DNA from: Dermacentor variabilis
Taxonomy: Eukaryota > Arthropoda > Arachnida > Ixodida > Ixodidae
Direction of reading: 5' to 3'
DNA length: 64,000 nt
Assembly: GCF_050947875.1 (NCBI RefSeq)
Contig: NC_134569.1
Span: forward strand, 16,947,631 to 17,011,630
In this document: piece by piece, positions 35,278 through 48,404 of the stretch
Numbering within the stretch: position 1 is the stretch's first letter
Layout of the letters: each line of letters starts with the position of its first letter
Made by a program: the position numbers and the translations under genes
The notes under the pieces: generated by a model
Seen by the model: the letters and a program-made list of their open reading frames with translations, nothing else
Database searches by the model: none
Told to the model about the DNA's origin: nothing

Positions 35278-35880
35278 TATTGTGATAGCAAATATATGGA
35301 CACTTCTGGCGCATTTCTGCCGCCATCGCCGTGACGTTTCGTATAAATTCCAAGGGCGATAACAACGGCCTCGCACGCCGTATGCTGATTGCGCGAGTGA
35401 AAGCATGCAAGTGTGAGCCGACGGTGGCAGCTCGATCTCGTGCGTGCAAGGCAGGAAAGCTAGGAGGAAGCGCGCCGTTTTCCGTCGCGCGCAAGGCACC
35501 GGGGGGGGGGGGGGGGGGGTATTACGCCGGCGGCTGCTGCGTATGGCACGTCCGCGCGTGTCCTACCTTGAAAGTGATCTACGAGGGGGACAGAGTGCGC
35601 CGAGTGCTTATAGCTTTGTGTGCGCTGCGTTCGCGCTGCTTAGTTCGCGTTGAAGCAAGAGTCAGCACGAAAGTCAATTCGCGCTCTGCTGCTGCCGCGC
35701 TTTCTCACACCAGCGTTTTGAGAGCGAGTATCAGCGGCCATTGAGTGAGAAGTGTTCATGTTTGTTTGTGGGCGCGTGACACCATGCATGTTATTTAGTT
35801 AGCGAATCTTTACAAATCTATGAGGCCGATAATACTACTATCCTTACTTCGCGTAGCTGTCGACTAATTTACTATCGCAG
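35278..35880. mobile_element. TIR element family E, copy 1 (~603 bp)
   Basis: It aligns along its length with 37,765-38,359. The left end reads TATTGTGATAGCAAAT and the right end ATTTACTATCGCA, imperfect terminal inverted repeats. Both copies share a GC-rich middle (GAGTGAAAGC, GTGAGCCGACG, GGACAGAGT.CGCCG) and an ACTATC/CTTACTTCG block near the right end. It carries a 19-base poly(G) run at 35,501-35,519. No conserved ORF is present, so it is non-autonomous. Shared sequence extends about 25 bp beyond the right terminal repeat. Confidence 0.75.
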
Positions 35881-35914
35881 TCGATGCTTCGCGTTTCGGG
35901 CGAAATTGTTACTT

Positions 35915-36080
35915 TTTTGTTTCGTTGAGACCTACAGTTTGGTACCTCTTTCAACTGGATAAGACGCTTTGGAGACGCGAAGGGATCGTTTTTACTTCTG
36001 GAAGTGGTTACAAGATATCCAGATCCCACATACCTCTTACCCGTGTGAAATTAGCCAAGACCTTGTCTTCAAAAGTATCG
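35915..36080. repeat. Repeat segment, copy 1 (partner at 36,545)
   Basis: It aligns with 36,545-36,712 in direct orientation: TCCGTTGAGA/TTCGTTGAGA, GATACCTC/GGTACCTC, CAACT, GGAGRCGCGAA, CAGATCCCA and ACACCTTGTTCTTCAAAA/AGACCTTGTCTTCAAAA. It lies directly after the TIR element copy, so it may be part of a larger repeat. Confidence 0.6.
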
Positions 36081-36227
36081 TAAGATGGCTTTCCCTCAAC
36101 ATAACTATATCTGCAGCGAAGCACCCTTTACCGGAGTGTAGTGCTATGTGGTTTAATTTAGACGACAGTGGCGATAGTTGCACCCGTACCGTACCTACTC
36201 CACGTCAAACAAGTGCCGATGATAAAT

Positions 36228-36376
36228 AAGACAAGGTCGACGTATATCGTTGTAAAGTGATTATTTCATTAAGGTTGATTTCATCTCTATATTTCCTCCA
36301 ATTGCCTATTTCATGTTCATTATTTACTCATTTTGTGTCTTATTCATGTTGTATTTCACGCGTCGACCTTGTCTTC
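36228..36376. repeat. 15-bp perfect inverted repeat, 119 bases apart
   Basis: AAGACAAGGTCGACG at 36,228-36,242 is exactly complementary to 36,362-36,376. The interior is AT-rich. Confidence 0.7.
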
Positions 36377-36544
36377 TTTAGCATCGACGCTTGGTTGACC
36401 CTTCCGTCTTTTTTTTTTTTTACCCAGAGGCCAGGGGAGTCGATACTGGTGATCGTATGGTGCAATTTCGCTAATTTTCTACTATATTGAAACTAATTAC
36501 GCCCGTACCGTTAGTTTATGCCTACACTTCGACTAATTCTCCAT

Positions 36545-36712
36545 TTTTGTTCCGTTGAGAGCTACATTATGATACCTCCTGCAACTCGCTACGACGCTCT
36601 GGAGGCGCGAAAAGGCCGTTTTTTTTTATCGAAGAGGCTACAACATACGCAGATCCCAAATACCCTATACGCGTGGAAAGTCCAACTAAGTACACCTTGT
36701 TCTTCAAAAAAG
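36545..36712. repeat. Repeat segment, copy 2 (partner at 35,915)
   Basis: This is the direct repeat of 35,915-36,080, about three-quarters identical by eye, without an adjoining TIR element on its left. Confidence 0.6.
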
Positions 36713-37764
36713 ATCTGCCCAGTGTGCCCAGCGAGTGTTCGCAGCACGCGTGGTACACACTCAGGCGACTAAATGCTACGCATTGCATCTGTGTCGCATA
36801 CAGGCATGTCCGCCGCGTGTAGAAGAGCAGATACATCGCGTTCGCAAAAGAGCGAGCGCGGCCACCCTGTAATTGCAGCAGGCACTGGGCAGTTCCCTTT
36901 TTTGGCCCTACCGCCCGGCACAAGTGGGATATTCAACCAGCTAAAGCTTTCAACGTCAACGCTATCAGAAAATACGCCAACTATGGAATATGCATGAGCT
37001 TGAGACGTTATAGCTTCTGGTTATAATTTGAACACACAACGTATTTTTCTCTCTCGGAGACTTAAAAGCCGAACCTTTAAAATATCGGCTATTAATGAGT
37101 GGGCTGAGACAAGGTGCAGATTTAAAATCCTTCGGCGCCCATCTGGGAAGCACGCGCACAGCCATGTGGCAAGACGCGTCTCCCCCCTGATGCAGGTTAG
37201 CAGAAAGATTTCGCATGCCGATTCCACATCTCAATCGTGTCCATGATGACGTAATTTTGGGGACTGTGCCTACAATAGGAAGTCACTTGGAAGGCTTGGA
37301 AGTCCAGCGGACGTCTTCTTTTGCATTCGAAACGTGTGAATCTATTCGAGACGTCCATGGAACTTTTCGTATCGTCTGGGATAAGAGATATTTTAAAGCG
37401 AAGCTTTCTTTATCTGCTTCACCGAGGTTTGGCGTGGCTAGATCGGTCGTTCAGTGCCTCACCTTGGTGGCCAAGCACAAGCGAAAAAAAAATTCCGGTG
37501 GTGGAACTTAAAATAGGGTCCTTCATTACAGCAGCCAGAAGCTCTACCCTTTCTGTGTCTGTAAGGTCCGTGGCCGAGGATGGTTGCGGGATGCGTTTAT
37601 CGTTGGAATATAAGCTACGCGAGACGCGAGGAAAAAACGCTCTGCGTCGGTTATCGTGTTGCGCCCTTTCGTCTTGCCGGCTCGCCAAAGCTTCGCTTAT
37701 AGCGATTTCTACAGTGGGTGAGATTTGTATGAAGTTCAAAGAGAATAGATTTCTCTGGCTCTTT

Positions 37765-38359
37765 TATTGCGATAGCAAGTGTATGGAGACTCCAGGCGCA
37801 TTTCAGCCGTCGGCATCGCCGTGAAGTTTTGTATAAAGTCCAACGGCGCTAAAAGCGTCGCCGCGCGCCATATGCTGTATGCGAGAGTGAAAGCGTGCGA
37901 GGGTGAGCCGACGATGGTAGCTCAATCTCGCACGCGCAAGGGAGGAAAGCGGGGAAAAAGCGCGCAGTATTCGGTCGCGCCCAAGGCCCGGGAGGGGGGG
38001 CGGAGGCGGGCGGCGCGTTCTACTTCGGGCCGCCGCGCGCGCCCGCCCACCCTGTCCACTATATCATGAAAGCTATCTGCAATGGGGACAGAGTCCGCCG
38101 CGCGCTGCGTTTTTGCGACTTCGTTCGTGTGGATGCGAGACGCTCACAGGTCAATTTGCTCGCTGCTGCTGCCGCGCTTTCTCGCTCCAGCGTTTTGACA
38201 AGTTTCCGCTGTCAACGAGTGAGATGTATATATGTTTGCTTCTGCGCGCGTGACACCATGCCTGGGAACTTAATTAGTATTTGAACGTTTACAAGTTTAT
38301 ACAGCCAATAAAGCTACTATCTTTACTTCGTATAGTTGTCTTCTAATTTGCTATCGCCA
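37765..38359. mobile_element. TIR element family E, copy 2 (~595 bp)
   Basis: Partner of 35,278-35,880. The termini are TATTGCGATAGCAA on the left and TTGCTATCGCCA on the right, complementary over about 13 bp. The interior is collinear with copy 1, with substitutions and small indels. There is no long poly(G) here: a shorter G-rich stretch (about 37,995-38,002) occupies the same place. Confidence 0.75.
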
Positions 38360-39065
38360 TAGATGCTTCGCCTTTCGGGCAAAACTACAACTTGTTTCTT
38401 TTTTTACCCGCAGAGGTGGTTTATAGCTAGGTTTCCAGCAAACTTCTGGTGCCAGGGTGGTACCTTTCTGCCCATACAGATTATCATTTCTGACCCATTT
38501 ACTCCGTTTACGGAAAGCGGACGCTGTTGCAGGCTTTCGCTTTTCTTTATCTCACATCGGAAGCAAACTTTGTGCTTGGCTTAGGCTGTCGTCTTGACAT
38601 TTGTTCTCGATATCGAGGGAAGAAGGTCTATAGCTTATGTTAACGCGCAGGCGGCCAGCCATGTTACTGTCTTGGATTTGCTTGACTTCAGGCAGCATGC
38701 GCAAACATCCGATCTTCGCTCGCGGCAGCTCGCGTGTTGATATGACTGAAACACTCATTGACGAACACAAAGAGACAAAAGCAGCGAAACGCTTAATTCA
38801 GTAGATTGAATGGCGCCAAATGACCCATGTTCAACGCGCCCTCTTTAAAATAGACATACTTTATAATTCGAGTCACACAGACGCCTGTAGTGTATACCAT
38901 GTCTTTAAGTTCTGCAGTTCCTGCAGCCCTGGCTAGCCTTCGACCGTCATCTAGTTTGCTTGAGAAATCAAATAGCCCTGTTCTTTTTCAAACATCTTTC
39001 TATTTGGTTTAGCGATTCGCGCCAACGCTGATGTAAATTCCGCCAAATATTATTATATTTATTTA

Positions 39066-39175
<110 letters not shown>

Positions 39176-40648
39176 ATTATTTCACACAAGGTTTGTGAAA
39201 GAGCCACAAAAAATAAGTGAATAAAAGGAACATTTCCGCGCTCGAAAAGGAGAGAGCCAAAAGAATAAGGAAGGTACATGGGAAACGCCAGCACAAAGCG
39301 AAGAACATTGTTGAAAAAGGTAACCAGGCAGAGACGTGGGTGTATGAATTTCGCAGCGCGCGCAAGGGCCCTTAAAGGATGAAGAAAAGCATATAGTGCA
39401 CAACGCAGGTTCGAATGTATTGCCAAGAGCGCAAACACGGTACCGAGTCAGAAGCAAGTTACTCGTTCACAAGATAACGCAACTTAGCATAGCGCGCACT
39501 TCATTATACTATACAGACGAATGAAAAGAAAAACACGATTTCTATTCACTAGGGTGCTTAGAATGCAGAGAGCGCAACCGAATGTCTCGCAAGCATTCGT
39601 GCTCTTGGCAAACTTGTAAGAGCAGTTCATTATTAACGGAACGAAAGGTGCGGGCTGCACGTAATGTTACAATGAGTAAATAAATTCCCTCGCTCCATCG
39701 CACTCCATTGCATAGCATGGTATTGTTATCTCCCGGGCGCACTACGAACGAAACAGCTCGGGGCCCAACTTGCCTGTTTTATTCGTCGCAAGTTTCAAAT
39801 TACTCGGCGCCCTATTGCATGCCCACTCTTTTGTACACCTAACTCTTCGTTTTGCCATTTTCGCCACATGACGTTGTGGATCTCATACACAAATGGGACA
39901 ACTGGCTCTTATTCGCTACTTGCTGGCGACTTCTTTCCGCGAGTCTGTCAAAGCAGAGACCTGCGGCTTTGTATACTGCTTATATTTCTGCCGAAAATGA
40001 AAAGTAAAAATAGAATATAAAGCATACACGAAAACAAATGATGAAGAAGAAGCAGAACGTAATCGAAATCACTAAGAACGCCCGGAACGGTGTAAGCCGG
40101 ACGCTAGTTTGAACAGCAGGTGATTAATTGACAAACGTGCTCTTCAAGCTTTAGCAATATACCGGCGACAAAGAAAACGGAAATTGTTTAAAAGCAGTCT
40201 GCGAGGAGTGTGCTGCCTTGTCGCTTTGTGAAAGCTCAAGCATGCGTTCAGGCTCAGCTTTTGTTCTCCAAATGTGTTCTTAGAATAAAGACCCTCTGGA
40301 TTCGAGATTGTAGTGCGAATGGTCTTTTTATCGCTCAGTGAAAAAGAAAAATAAAGCGCGTCCGTACTCCGGAGCACCGCGACTGCTTGGATGTCTGCGC
40401 TTCGATAGTGCCCTTACTTCCATCGGTGTTTTTCAAGGAAACTGGATCCCGCACCTGAAAGCAAGGGAGCAACGCGTCAGCCGTAATTTTTGCGCGAACG
40501 CATTTGATTCAGCCACTCCTTAACTATTGCAGACTGGCGGCAGCAAGTACATACACAGGATTAAGTTTCCCTAGTCACGCATTCGTTTCCAGGGCCACCA
40601 TCGTTTTCTAAGCGGGGCAGTAAAACAGTTAGAGGATGTAGAAAGACG

Positions 40649-40671
40649 AGAGAGAGAGAGAGAGAGAGAGA
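40649..40671. repeat. (AG)n microsatellite
   Basis: About eleven AG dinucleotides. Confidence 0.9.
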
Positions 40672-43194
40672 AACACTTATTGTTCGAAACAGTGTTCCGA
40701 GCTAGGCCCGTTATCACCCTGAGGTGGGAAGGCTCATTAGTCCTGGAACCCTCTGGCTTCGACTGCCCTCTTGGCAAGACGAAAAAAGAAAAACAAAAGG
40801 AATTGCCTTCGCCACCTCGTGCACATATTTGGCACTGGCGAAACGAAGGATTCTTTTTTTCATTTGCAGATGACCTTATCTTTGTAGCTGCACCGATGGT
40901 CTCTGCATGCGTCGCGTCATATGTCGTCGAGTTTCATTAACGATACATGCGGCCGCAAACATCCACGGCCCATTAAGTCTTTTCGCAGTCATTACCGACA
41001 ATTTGGGCGAGAATGCGCTGCCCCTCCCCCCCAAAAAAGACAGCACCTGCATCCGGGCACGCCTATACAGTGATAGGATTCGTCATCGTCAATTCGTGTA
41101 TAGTGACGCGGAGAAAGACGGAAGACCATGACGTGTATACATAGACCTGTGGTTGGATGTATGACCATGCCAAGGTATTAGAAAATTGAAAAGCGAATGC
41201 CTCTGTGAAAACAGCCCGCTGTTACGAGGGGAAGACGATGCTTCGGTAAGAACCGTTATGCTCAGCTAACCTTGGGAATCGAGCGCCGTTGAACGCTGTA
41301 AACACTTCGCCTGTGTGCACGTGAATTCTTGGAAGCGTCCAGCGCCTTGAACGAAGGGCGAGGCGAGCACAGAGGGCGCTCCTTAATTGACGACAGAAGA
41401 TGGCAGGTTAAACGTGGGCTGTTGGTGCCAAATCGCGATTACGACAGCGACGTCCGATGCGCCCGCGCGCATCAGCGCTAACGGACTTCACTCGGCCGGC
41501 TTCCCGTGAGACGTCAGTCCTTGTGCGCCATTTATTGACTTTCGTTTTCTTTTCCCTGCTATCTCGTCCCTTTCTGGCCTTTGCAGTTACTAATGCGAAT
41601 GCAGATTGCCGCAGCTTACAAAGCAACGTTACAGGAAAGAAAAGAATATTATGGGCATGTTGGGGGTAATTTGATTATTGAAAGGTTCTCTCATCGAGGG
41701 CCCGAACATTCCTAATGCACCTATCGCAAATCTGGCACTTTCCAATGTATGTGAAGAAAGGATCCTCAGACATTAAGATTTTCTTTTTTACATATTCCTG
41801 TCGATGAGAAATAGATACGAGAGGGAATCGGCGATATCTTGGCAAGCGGACTGCAGTCGATTGCCAGATGTTTAGTCTTTTGTCAGAGCGGTGCGTGCGA
41901 GGGAAGTGCCCCGGGCCCCGTGTTACCCCCGCCGGACGCGCAGGCAAGTGAGCGGACACGGCGCAATTGAGACCCCGACAGCTGCATTTAGGCTGCCGAG
42001 CCAAGCTCACGCGTTTTCCTTCGCAAGGCGGGCGGCACTTGCCTTGGGAGGCTTAATTAATATCCGCTATAGTCTACGAAAAAAAGGAACACGCCATTTC
42101 TCGCAAAAGACTATGTCTCCCTATCATGTAAAATAATAATGTAATAAGTAGCTATGTGTAGTTTTTTTTCGAAGTCACCGTGCTTGTCCTCTGATAGCCC
42201 TACACTACGGAGACTTGATATATAGATGCATGCCTCTTCATAAAATAATCGTTCAGCCAATCGATTGAGCCACTGATCCCGGCTCAACTACTTTATTTAT
42301 TATCTTGTTGTCTGACTGACTGCTTTGCCCTTTAATTATCTTTAATTCGGCATTCTAGTTTATAAGTTCGTTTCATATCAGCGGCAATGAAGGAAAAAGC
42401 AGAAAAAGCGTGTTGCTATATACAATGTATCTATGTATGCCATAATACTTTACGCCAAATACGTAATGATCAAGGTGTACGAAACATTGCACACACGAGA
42501 ATATCGACATCCACTTAGGACCAATTATACGTATGGCTTTGTAAAATGCTTGTTTGGTCTCTGCAAAAAGGACAAAAAAAGTATGCAGACTCAACGCGCC
42601 TGTTAGAGTCCACGTGAAGCGGAGCGGTTACTTAAAGGCCATACAACTAAACGCTATGCGTGCCGTTGTGTTTATTTTTATCCTATGCAACGGGTAATCA
42701 CAAGCAGTGCTTATGTTTATTCTCAGCACAGATGAAAAGTTAAATGTCATGGAGTGTTTACGTTCCTGTACTACACCATTCATAAGCAGTGGAGAAATGC
42801 AAACGCTAAATCACGCGCATGCGCACCGCGAGACGTCTGCACAGCGATGCCACGAGGGCGAAGGCGATGCATGATGTTTGTGGACCGACACACACTTAAG
42901 TAAATCTAAGCGTCCCGCACAGCTGCTGTCACAGTGGCACGTATACACTCGGGAGGAGACTGGCCAAGAGTGGGCGCGTGTGTAGTGGTCCCAGGCATGG
43001 CGTGGCGCAGATATGCTAGAATTAAGAGAGTCGAAGAAGCCATTGAATATCGTACGCGCTGTTTCATTATGAGACCTGTGTGATTCAGAGAAACCTGTGA
43101 GCCGACATCAGATGTCGCGATTTATAGTTTGACTTCGCAGAACGGAGCTGCTTTAACTGGCAAATGTGTCGGTCAACGTGCAGTGCTGTACACA

Positions 43195-43370
43195 AGCCGG
43201 TTTTGGTGGAGCAGCTTTTAGGCGCCCGTTCCTGCGGCGAGCGTCGGCGTCACTCGCGACCGAGCGAGCGAGCACAGCGAACGATGAGAGCGAACGCGGA
43301 GCGGGGGGTGAAAAAAGCGGCGAGAGCGAGGAGGAGAGCGGAGAGAAGGGTGCAGCGGTACCATGAGGTG
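43195..43370 (-). mobile_element. SINE family C fragment (body only)
   Basis: It resembles 8,810-9,000: GGAGC.GC, GCGTCGGCGT, GAGCGA.CG..CACAGCGAA.GATGA and GGCGA...CGA.GAGG.AAAGCG patterns occur in the same order. The tRNA-like head is missing. Confidence 0.5.
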
Positions 43371-43889
43371 GATCGGGCGAGATACTGATGGCGAGGAACC
43401 GAAACGTCGACTGTTTTTGTCAACGAACATCTTGCTATGACCAATAAGAAGCTGTTTAGCAAAGCGCTTGGTCTAAAAAAAGGAAAAGAAATGGCGGTTC
43501 CTCTGGACTAAGAATTGTAATATTAAGGCCCTTCAGTCTGTTGACAGCAGGGCCTTTTTGATAAATGCGGAATCTGACCTCCGCATATTCACTTGACGCT
43601 GATTTCTGCGGTTTACTTTTCCTATTTTATAATATTTGTTCTATATCATCATGACACTGCTTTCACCTGAGAGAACAAAATCGTTGCTCTCTAATTCTGC
43701 CTGTTCGTTGCTGCACACCAATGCGCGTAGTTGGTGCAAAAGCCTACTCTGGGCTGCTCTGTCATTCTTTTTCATTTCTGTGTATTACATAACGTGGTTA
43801 GGCTCTTGTGATGGCACTCTGTATGGCTTTCGCTCGTACAATTCAGAATATTATCACCGAGATTCTGCTGGCTACGGTGGCTCGGCTAT

Positions 43890-44266
43890 ATTTATATCAT
43901 CTGAAGTTCGGATCGCTACCGAGCCCGAAACTGATGAATCGCATGTACCCCGAGACATATCCGACAGATATGTGCAGAGTCTGCCGGAGGGAGACCGCAG
44001 ACTACACGCACATCTTGTGGGACTGCGTTAAATATCTAGAAGACGCTAAATCAAGAACACTCCCACCGCGGCTCGAGGCAGCCGCGAAGAGCTACGACCG
44101 AGACGATCAGCTCTGGGCCGTCCAGCAGGTCCTCGAGGCGCTCGAAAGGCACGGACCCAGCGAGCCGGCAACGGCGAGCGGAGACCCGCGCCGAGTAACG
44201 GGAACTTCGAGGATGACGTAGGCCCTGCAGGCATAAATAAAGTTCTCCAATCCAATCCAATCCATC
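43890..44266 (+). mobile_element. 3' end of an I-like LINE
   Basis: The frame reads FGSLPSPKLMNRMYPETYP, then the zinc motif CRVCRRETADYTHILWDC (about 43,975-44,030), followed by a charged C terminus ending at 44,221. The C-x2-C-x7-H-x4-C layout matches the tail of the LINE at 4.6-8.1 kb. A short 3' UTR with AATAAAG at about 44,236 precedes a (CAATC)n tail at about 44,250-44,266. Everything upstream of the zinc region is lost. Confidence 0.82.
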
Positions 44267-44274
44267 TGAAATTA

Positions 44275-46860
44275 AGTACAAGCGTAGGTTTTAAATGTTT
44301 TGAACTGTGAATCCGTGTGGATTGAAACTAATGTTTCCCCTTCTTGCAATCTTAACAATTTGATCATCGTGTGAATTTACCGTTCCCCATCTTCATTTAT
44401 CCCGGATTTTCTACGCAATTTTGCTGCAGTACTCGAGATAATTCCTGCTGAAAACAAGAAAGTTGTGCTGGTTGGTGATACCAGTCATTAATTTACTGGA
44501 CACATATAACAACAGCACAATAGCATATCGTGATTGCTTTCTTTGTTTCGGGCTTCAGTCCCTAATTTCATCCCGTACGCGATTTTCACGCAATGAAAGT
44601 GGTGCTCTTCCTGACCACGCTTTAAGCAGTATCACACCAACACCACGCGCCGGCATCAACTCTCAACTAAATTTTTATTGATACTAAGAACATATATATA
44701 GGTGATTGCAAATACCGCAGCATATGAACATGAAAATGTCTAACGGCACCAGGTGAACATAGAAAGAGGTAGGGAAGCCAAAAAAGAAAACAGCAAAAAG
44801 ACACTACTTGAAGTTAACACATGTGCTTCAACACACGTGTGTTAACTTCAAGTAGTGTCTTTTTGTCGTTTTCTTTTTTGGCTTCCCTACCTCTTGATGT
44901 GTTCAACTGATGTCTTTAGACCTTGTAATGTTCATCTGCTGCGGTATTTGCAATCACCTATATATATGTTCTTAGTTTCAATAAAAATTTAGTTGAGAGT
45001 TAGCGCTCCGTCCTGTCTGCTTCTAATCTCTGTCCGCGTCACTTCGCGCTACAATTCAAGATCGGTTCTACAATCCTGAATCTAAAGAACTCTAGCGTCA
45101 GGCTAGATAATATTTCCTCTTATCGCTTAAAGCTCGTTGCTTCATATATTGCGGAAGTATTAAGCAATATAATTAATCCCATATTTAAATGTGGCACCTT
45201 TCCGCGCTCACTTAAAAAGGCCAAGTTAATCCCAGCGCAAAAAGAAAGTGATATAACAGAGGTCCTAAACTATCGCGTATCTCTCCTCAATTAGCAAAAT
45301 TATTGAAAAACTATTTCTGAAACACATTAACAAGTACCTAGACAAATTTAACTCACTAAAACCTTGCCGATTTGGTTTTCGTGCAGGTAGTTCAACCAAT
45401 TTAGCTTTACTTAATCGATTTCTTAATGTCTTCCATCGACAACGGCGATTTCGTCGGTTCTATATTTCTTGATTTTTTACTAAAGCCTGTGACAGCGTTT
45501 TTCATATTTTATTTACTGAACTAAAATGATTGGGTATAACTGGTCCAGCTTTAACTTTTCAAAAGATTACATACTTGATCGCGAACAATCAGTGTGCATA
45601 AGTGTCGTCTACTCAAATGCTAAGGTCATTAATCAAGGGGCACCGCAGGCCTGAATACTTGACCCTTTATTATTTTGCATCTACATTAATGATTTACCTG
45701 ATTGCATTAATATTCCTAACGTTGTCCTTTACACTGATGATACCACCATTTCCCATGTCACACAAATTGTTAACAACGCTAATCACTAAACTGAACAACG
45801 AATTGACCAAAGTTATTCAATTGTGTTCTTTGAGCAACCTAAATTTGAACCCGCTTAAATTTCAGTTCATGATATTTAAATCATCTCAAAAAGTTTTCCC
45901 TTATCTACCCTAAGTATCTATAGGCCATCATTTAATTCCAGCGGCCGATTGTGCAACTTTCCTTGGTATAAAATTAGACCCTAACTTGAACTTTAATAAT
46001 CATATTGCTTACGTTAGGCGAAAACTGCTTTTGGGATAAGGACTTTCATTAAATCTCGTCCATTTTTTTGTTCACGCCTTATTTGCTTCATACATAGTCA
46101 CTTTACATATGGCAATACTCCGTGGGGAAATACATATGCCTGTGACCTTTCGTCCATACAGCACATTCAGAAGCAGGCTATTCTCATTATTACCAACAGT
46201 TCTTTTTACTGTAATGCTGCTCCGCTCCTTCAGGCTAAGCATATTCTTCCTTTATCTGGCTTGTTTAAATTTCATTTACTTATCACATTATTCAAATTAC
46301 GTAACAAACCGGTCGCGTTTCAATTAATAGACTCTAGATTGCTCACAAATACCAATAGCACTATGTTTTTTTTTTCATAATCACAACTTTCTATTACCTA
46401 AATGAAACACGAATTATGACAAAATGACTTCCTCATTCTCAGCGATTCAACAGTGGAATGACTTACTTCATGCTCTTAAATCATCATCATCTTTGCATGA
46501 ATGCAAATATGAACTTAAAATTTTCATTTTGTATAACTAGTTGTCCTGATTCACTTACTGCGTGTTGAAAGTGTGTACTTCACTTGTTAAATAGGTTATA
46601 ACAATTTAGATTGGCAATGTGCGAATTTTTTTATTGTACATTTATGACTCCTTGTGTAAAAATCGAATGTATGCCTTTTCACTACTTCGAAATTTATTTA
46701 CTTATGTATTGCATAATTTTACACTGCTGTATTAAATAATCATTTTGTACCAATCTTCTTGTTAACCGAAGGCCTCGCTGCAGTCATTTGGCTTTGGGAC
46801 CCTCGCCTGTATACTATTCACAGCCAACTACATTGAAAGAATGATAAACTGAAACTGAAT
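44275..46860 (+). mobile_element. Decayed CR1-like LINE (EN-RT) with an inserted palindrome
   Basis: Endonuclease remnants lie at 44,300-44,650 (RSPSSFIPDFL, KKVVLVGD, then NLLDTYNNS and SLISSRTRFS after a frameshift). From about 45,075 the RT resumes (LDNISSYRLKLVASYIAEVL, FGFRAGSSTNLALL, KACDSV, GAPQ, DPLLFCIYINDLPDC, and YTDD in place of YADD near 45,733). A C-terminal part follows (LGIKLDPNLNFNNHI, TYGNTPWG). Many stops and shifts show long neutral decay. The tail AAACTGAAACTGAA at about 46,848 fits a short-repeat 3' end. There is no RNase H, and the palindrome at 44,658-45,001 replaces the EN-RT junction. Confidence 0.85.
44658..45001. repeat. 344-bp near-perfect palindrome inside the CR1-like LINE
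   Basis: The arms of about 165 bp are inverted copies, centred near 44,830 on an ACACATGTG/CACACGTGTG sequence. The left start AACTCTCAACTAAATTTTT is complementary to the right end. The inner parts, including the AAGTAGTGTCTTTTTG block, are nearly identical; the middle of the arms has a few differences. The sequence just right of it (AGCGCTCCGTCCTGTCTGC) has no counterpart at left, so the unit is a one-sided duplication of an element end or a foldback insertion. Confidence 0.9.
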
Positions 46861-46869
46861 TAAGCACCA

Positions 46870-48400
46870 GGGTTGTAGGCATTGAGCGATATCCTTTAAA
46901 AAAGAGATAAGGAAGGGAAAAATTATTTCATCTCGAGGAGCAGGATGCCTCTTATTTTGAGAGATTTCCAATGGACTCACGACAACTTGCTCTTTAAAGG
47001 AAGCGTTTGCTTGCTCGAGCTTGACTACTCATAAGCACCACAATACTGCTTGTGTAGCGCTCCCGGTAATGTACTGCACAAATACATTTACGGTTGCAGG
47101 CAAAGGGACACCAATGCGCCTTGCGCAGCCATAACTCCATAGGCAGAACCAGCAGACATCCGCACTCGGGTAAACAGAACAATGCGTTACGAAACGCGCT
47201 CAGATATCTCAAAATGAAAGAACACGGCCGTTATAGTGCGCTCGAGTTTCAAAAGTACTTGAGCTGCGATCAGTCCGGAATCCTCAGACGGTCATTAAAA
47301 CGCTGACCAATGCAGCACCACACACATTCGTCTGATTGTGGGAGCAGTTGTTTTGAAAAATGACCATCGCACTATACGCATTATACGCACGAACATCGTT
47401 CCAAGAAGCATTCCACTCACGTGCACGCAGAAACATTCAACGGCCTTTCTAGGAGAGTGTGCTGTTCAGCCACAACGCACGAACTCAGTCTGAAGGCGTT
47501 CTTCTAAACCATGAAAGAGAAGGGAGAACCGTAAATGACCGCCTCGGCTTACATCTCGCACAGCTTTGGTGGGCGTGCGTAGTAATGTTTCAGTAATGGC
47601 AGAAAACAGCCGCCATTTTGCTTGAAATGTAAGTGCAACTCCAGAGATCTCAGGGAAAAGAGACTTTGGAAAACTCGTTGCTCCAGGTATTGTTTCGCAA
47701 TAAACGCTCCTGCAAAGCTTCGCAACGAAACGATAGCTGCACGCCTGTCGCATGGCTTTGTCTGAGCGCAGTTCGGATGAGGTCATCCCGCGAGAATGTA
47801 CATACATTATACCGCACCGCCCTAAGTGAAGGCGAACTTTCGTTCGATCGATGTTTGCCTTCTTTTTCACGACCGCTGCACAACGACGCAAACGAAAAAT
47901 TTTGATACGGGTAATGTTTGCTGCTCTAGGCACGACGAACGCGCCAGTTTACCCAATCAGGTAGCAGACGAATCTACGTGCTCTTTGATTGCTCGTGCTG
48001 TAAAGGCATGTAAACAAGAGTGCACAGGCTCAACAGTTACGCAACTGTGTGACTGCTTGCTTGTCCGAGGCTGTCGCTACAATTGCACGGCATTTTCCCT
48101 CGTGTTTGTCTTAGTCCGCCGGTCTTGAATCAATTAGCCCCAATGTGTACTTTGCTTCGCCGATGTCTCGCCATCCTAATCTTCGCGAGCGTAAAACGTT
48201 GCGTTAGGTAAGAACCTCATGCGGGAAAAAGAGAGGCGATGGCGTTTTCTCATAGAAGCTGCGGGAACCCTTCTACGAAATCGTTGAACTTCGCCTGCGT
48301 TTCAAAGCGCACGTGACAGGATGTATCATGTGATCGAGACATGCGCAACGTCACTGTTAACTACACTAACCTACATTAATGTACGGCACAGGCTCATGGC
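46870..48400. other. No gene recognised
   Basis: Short ORFs on both strands around 47.5-48.1 kb have no recognised domain. Confidence 0.5.
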
Positions 48401-48404
48401 ATGC

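Noticed and set aside
43527..43562. GC stem followed by T run resembling a bacterial terminator
   Set aside because: Everything else here is eukaryotic repeat DNA; a chance hairpin without a gene upstream.
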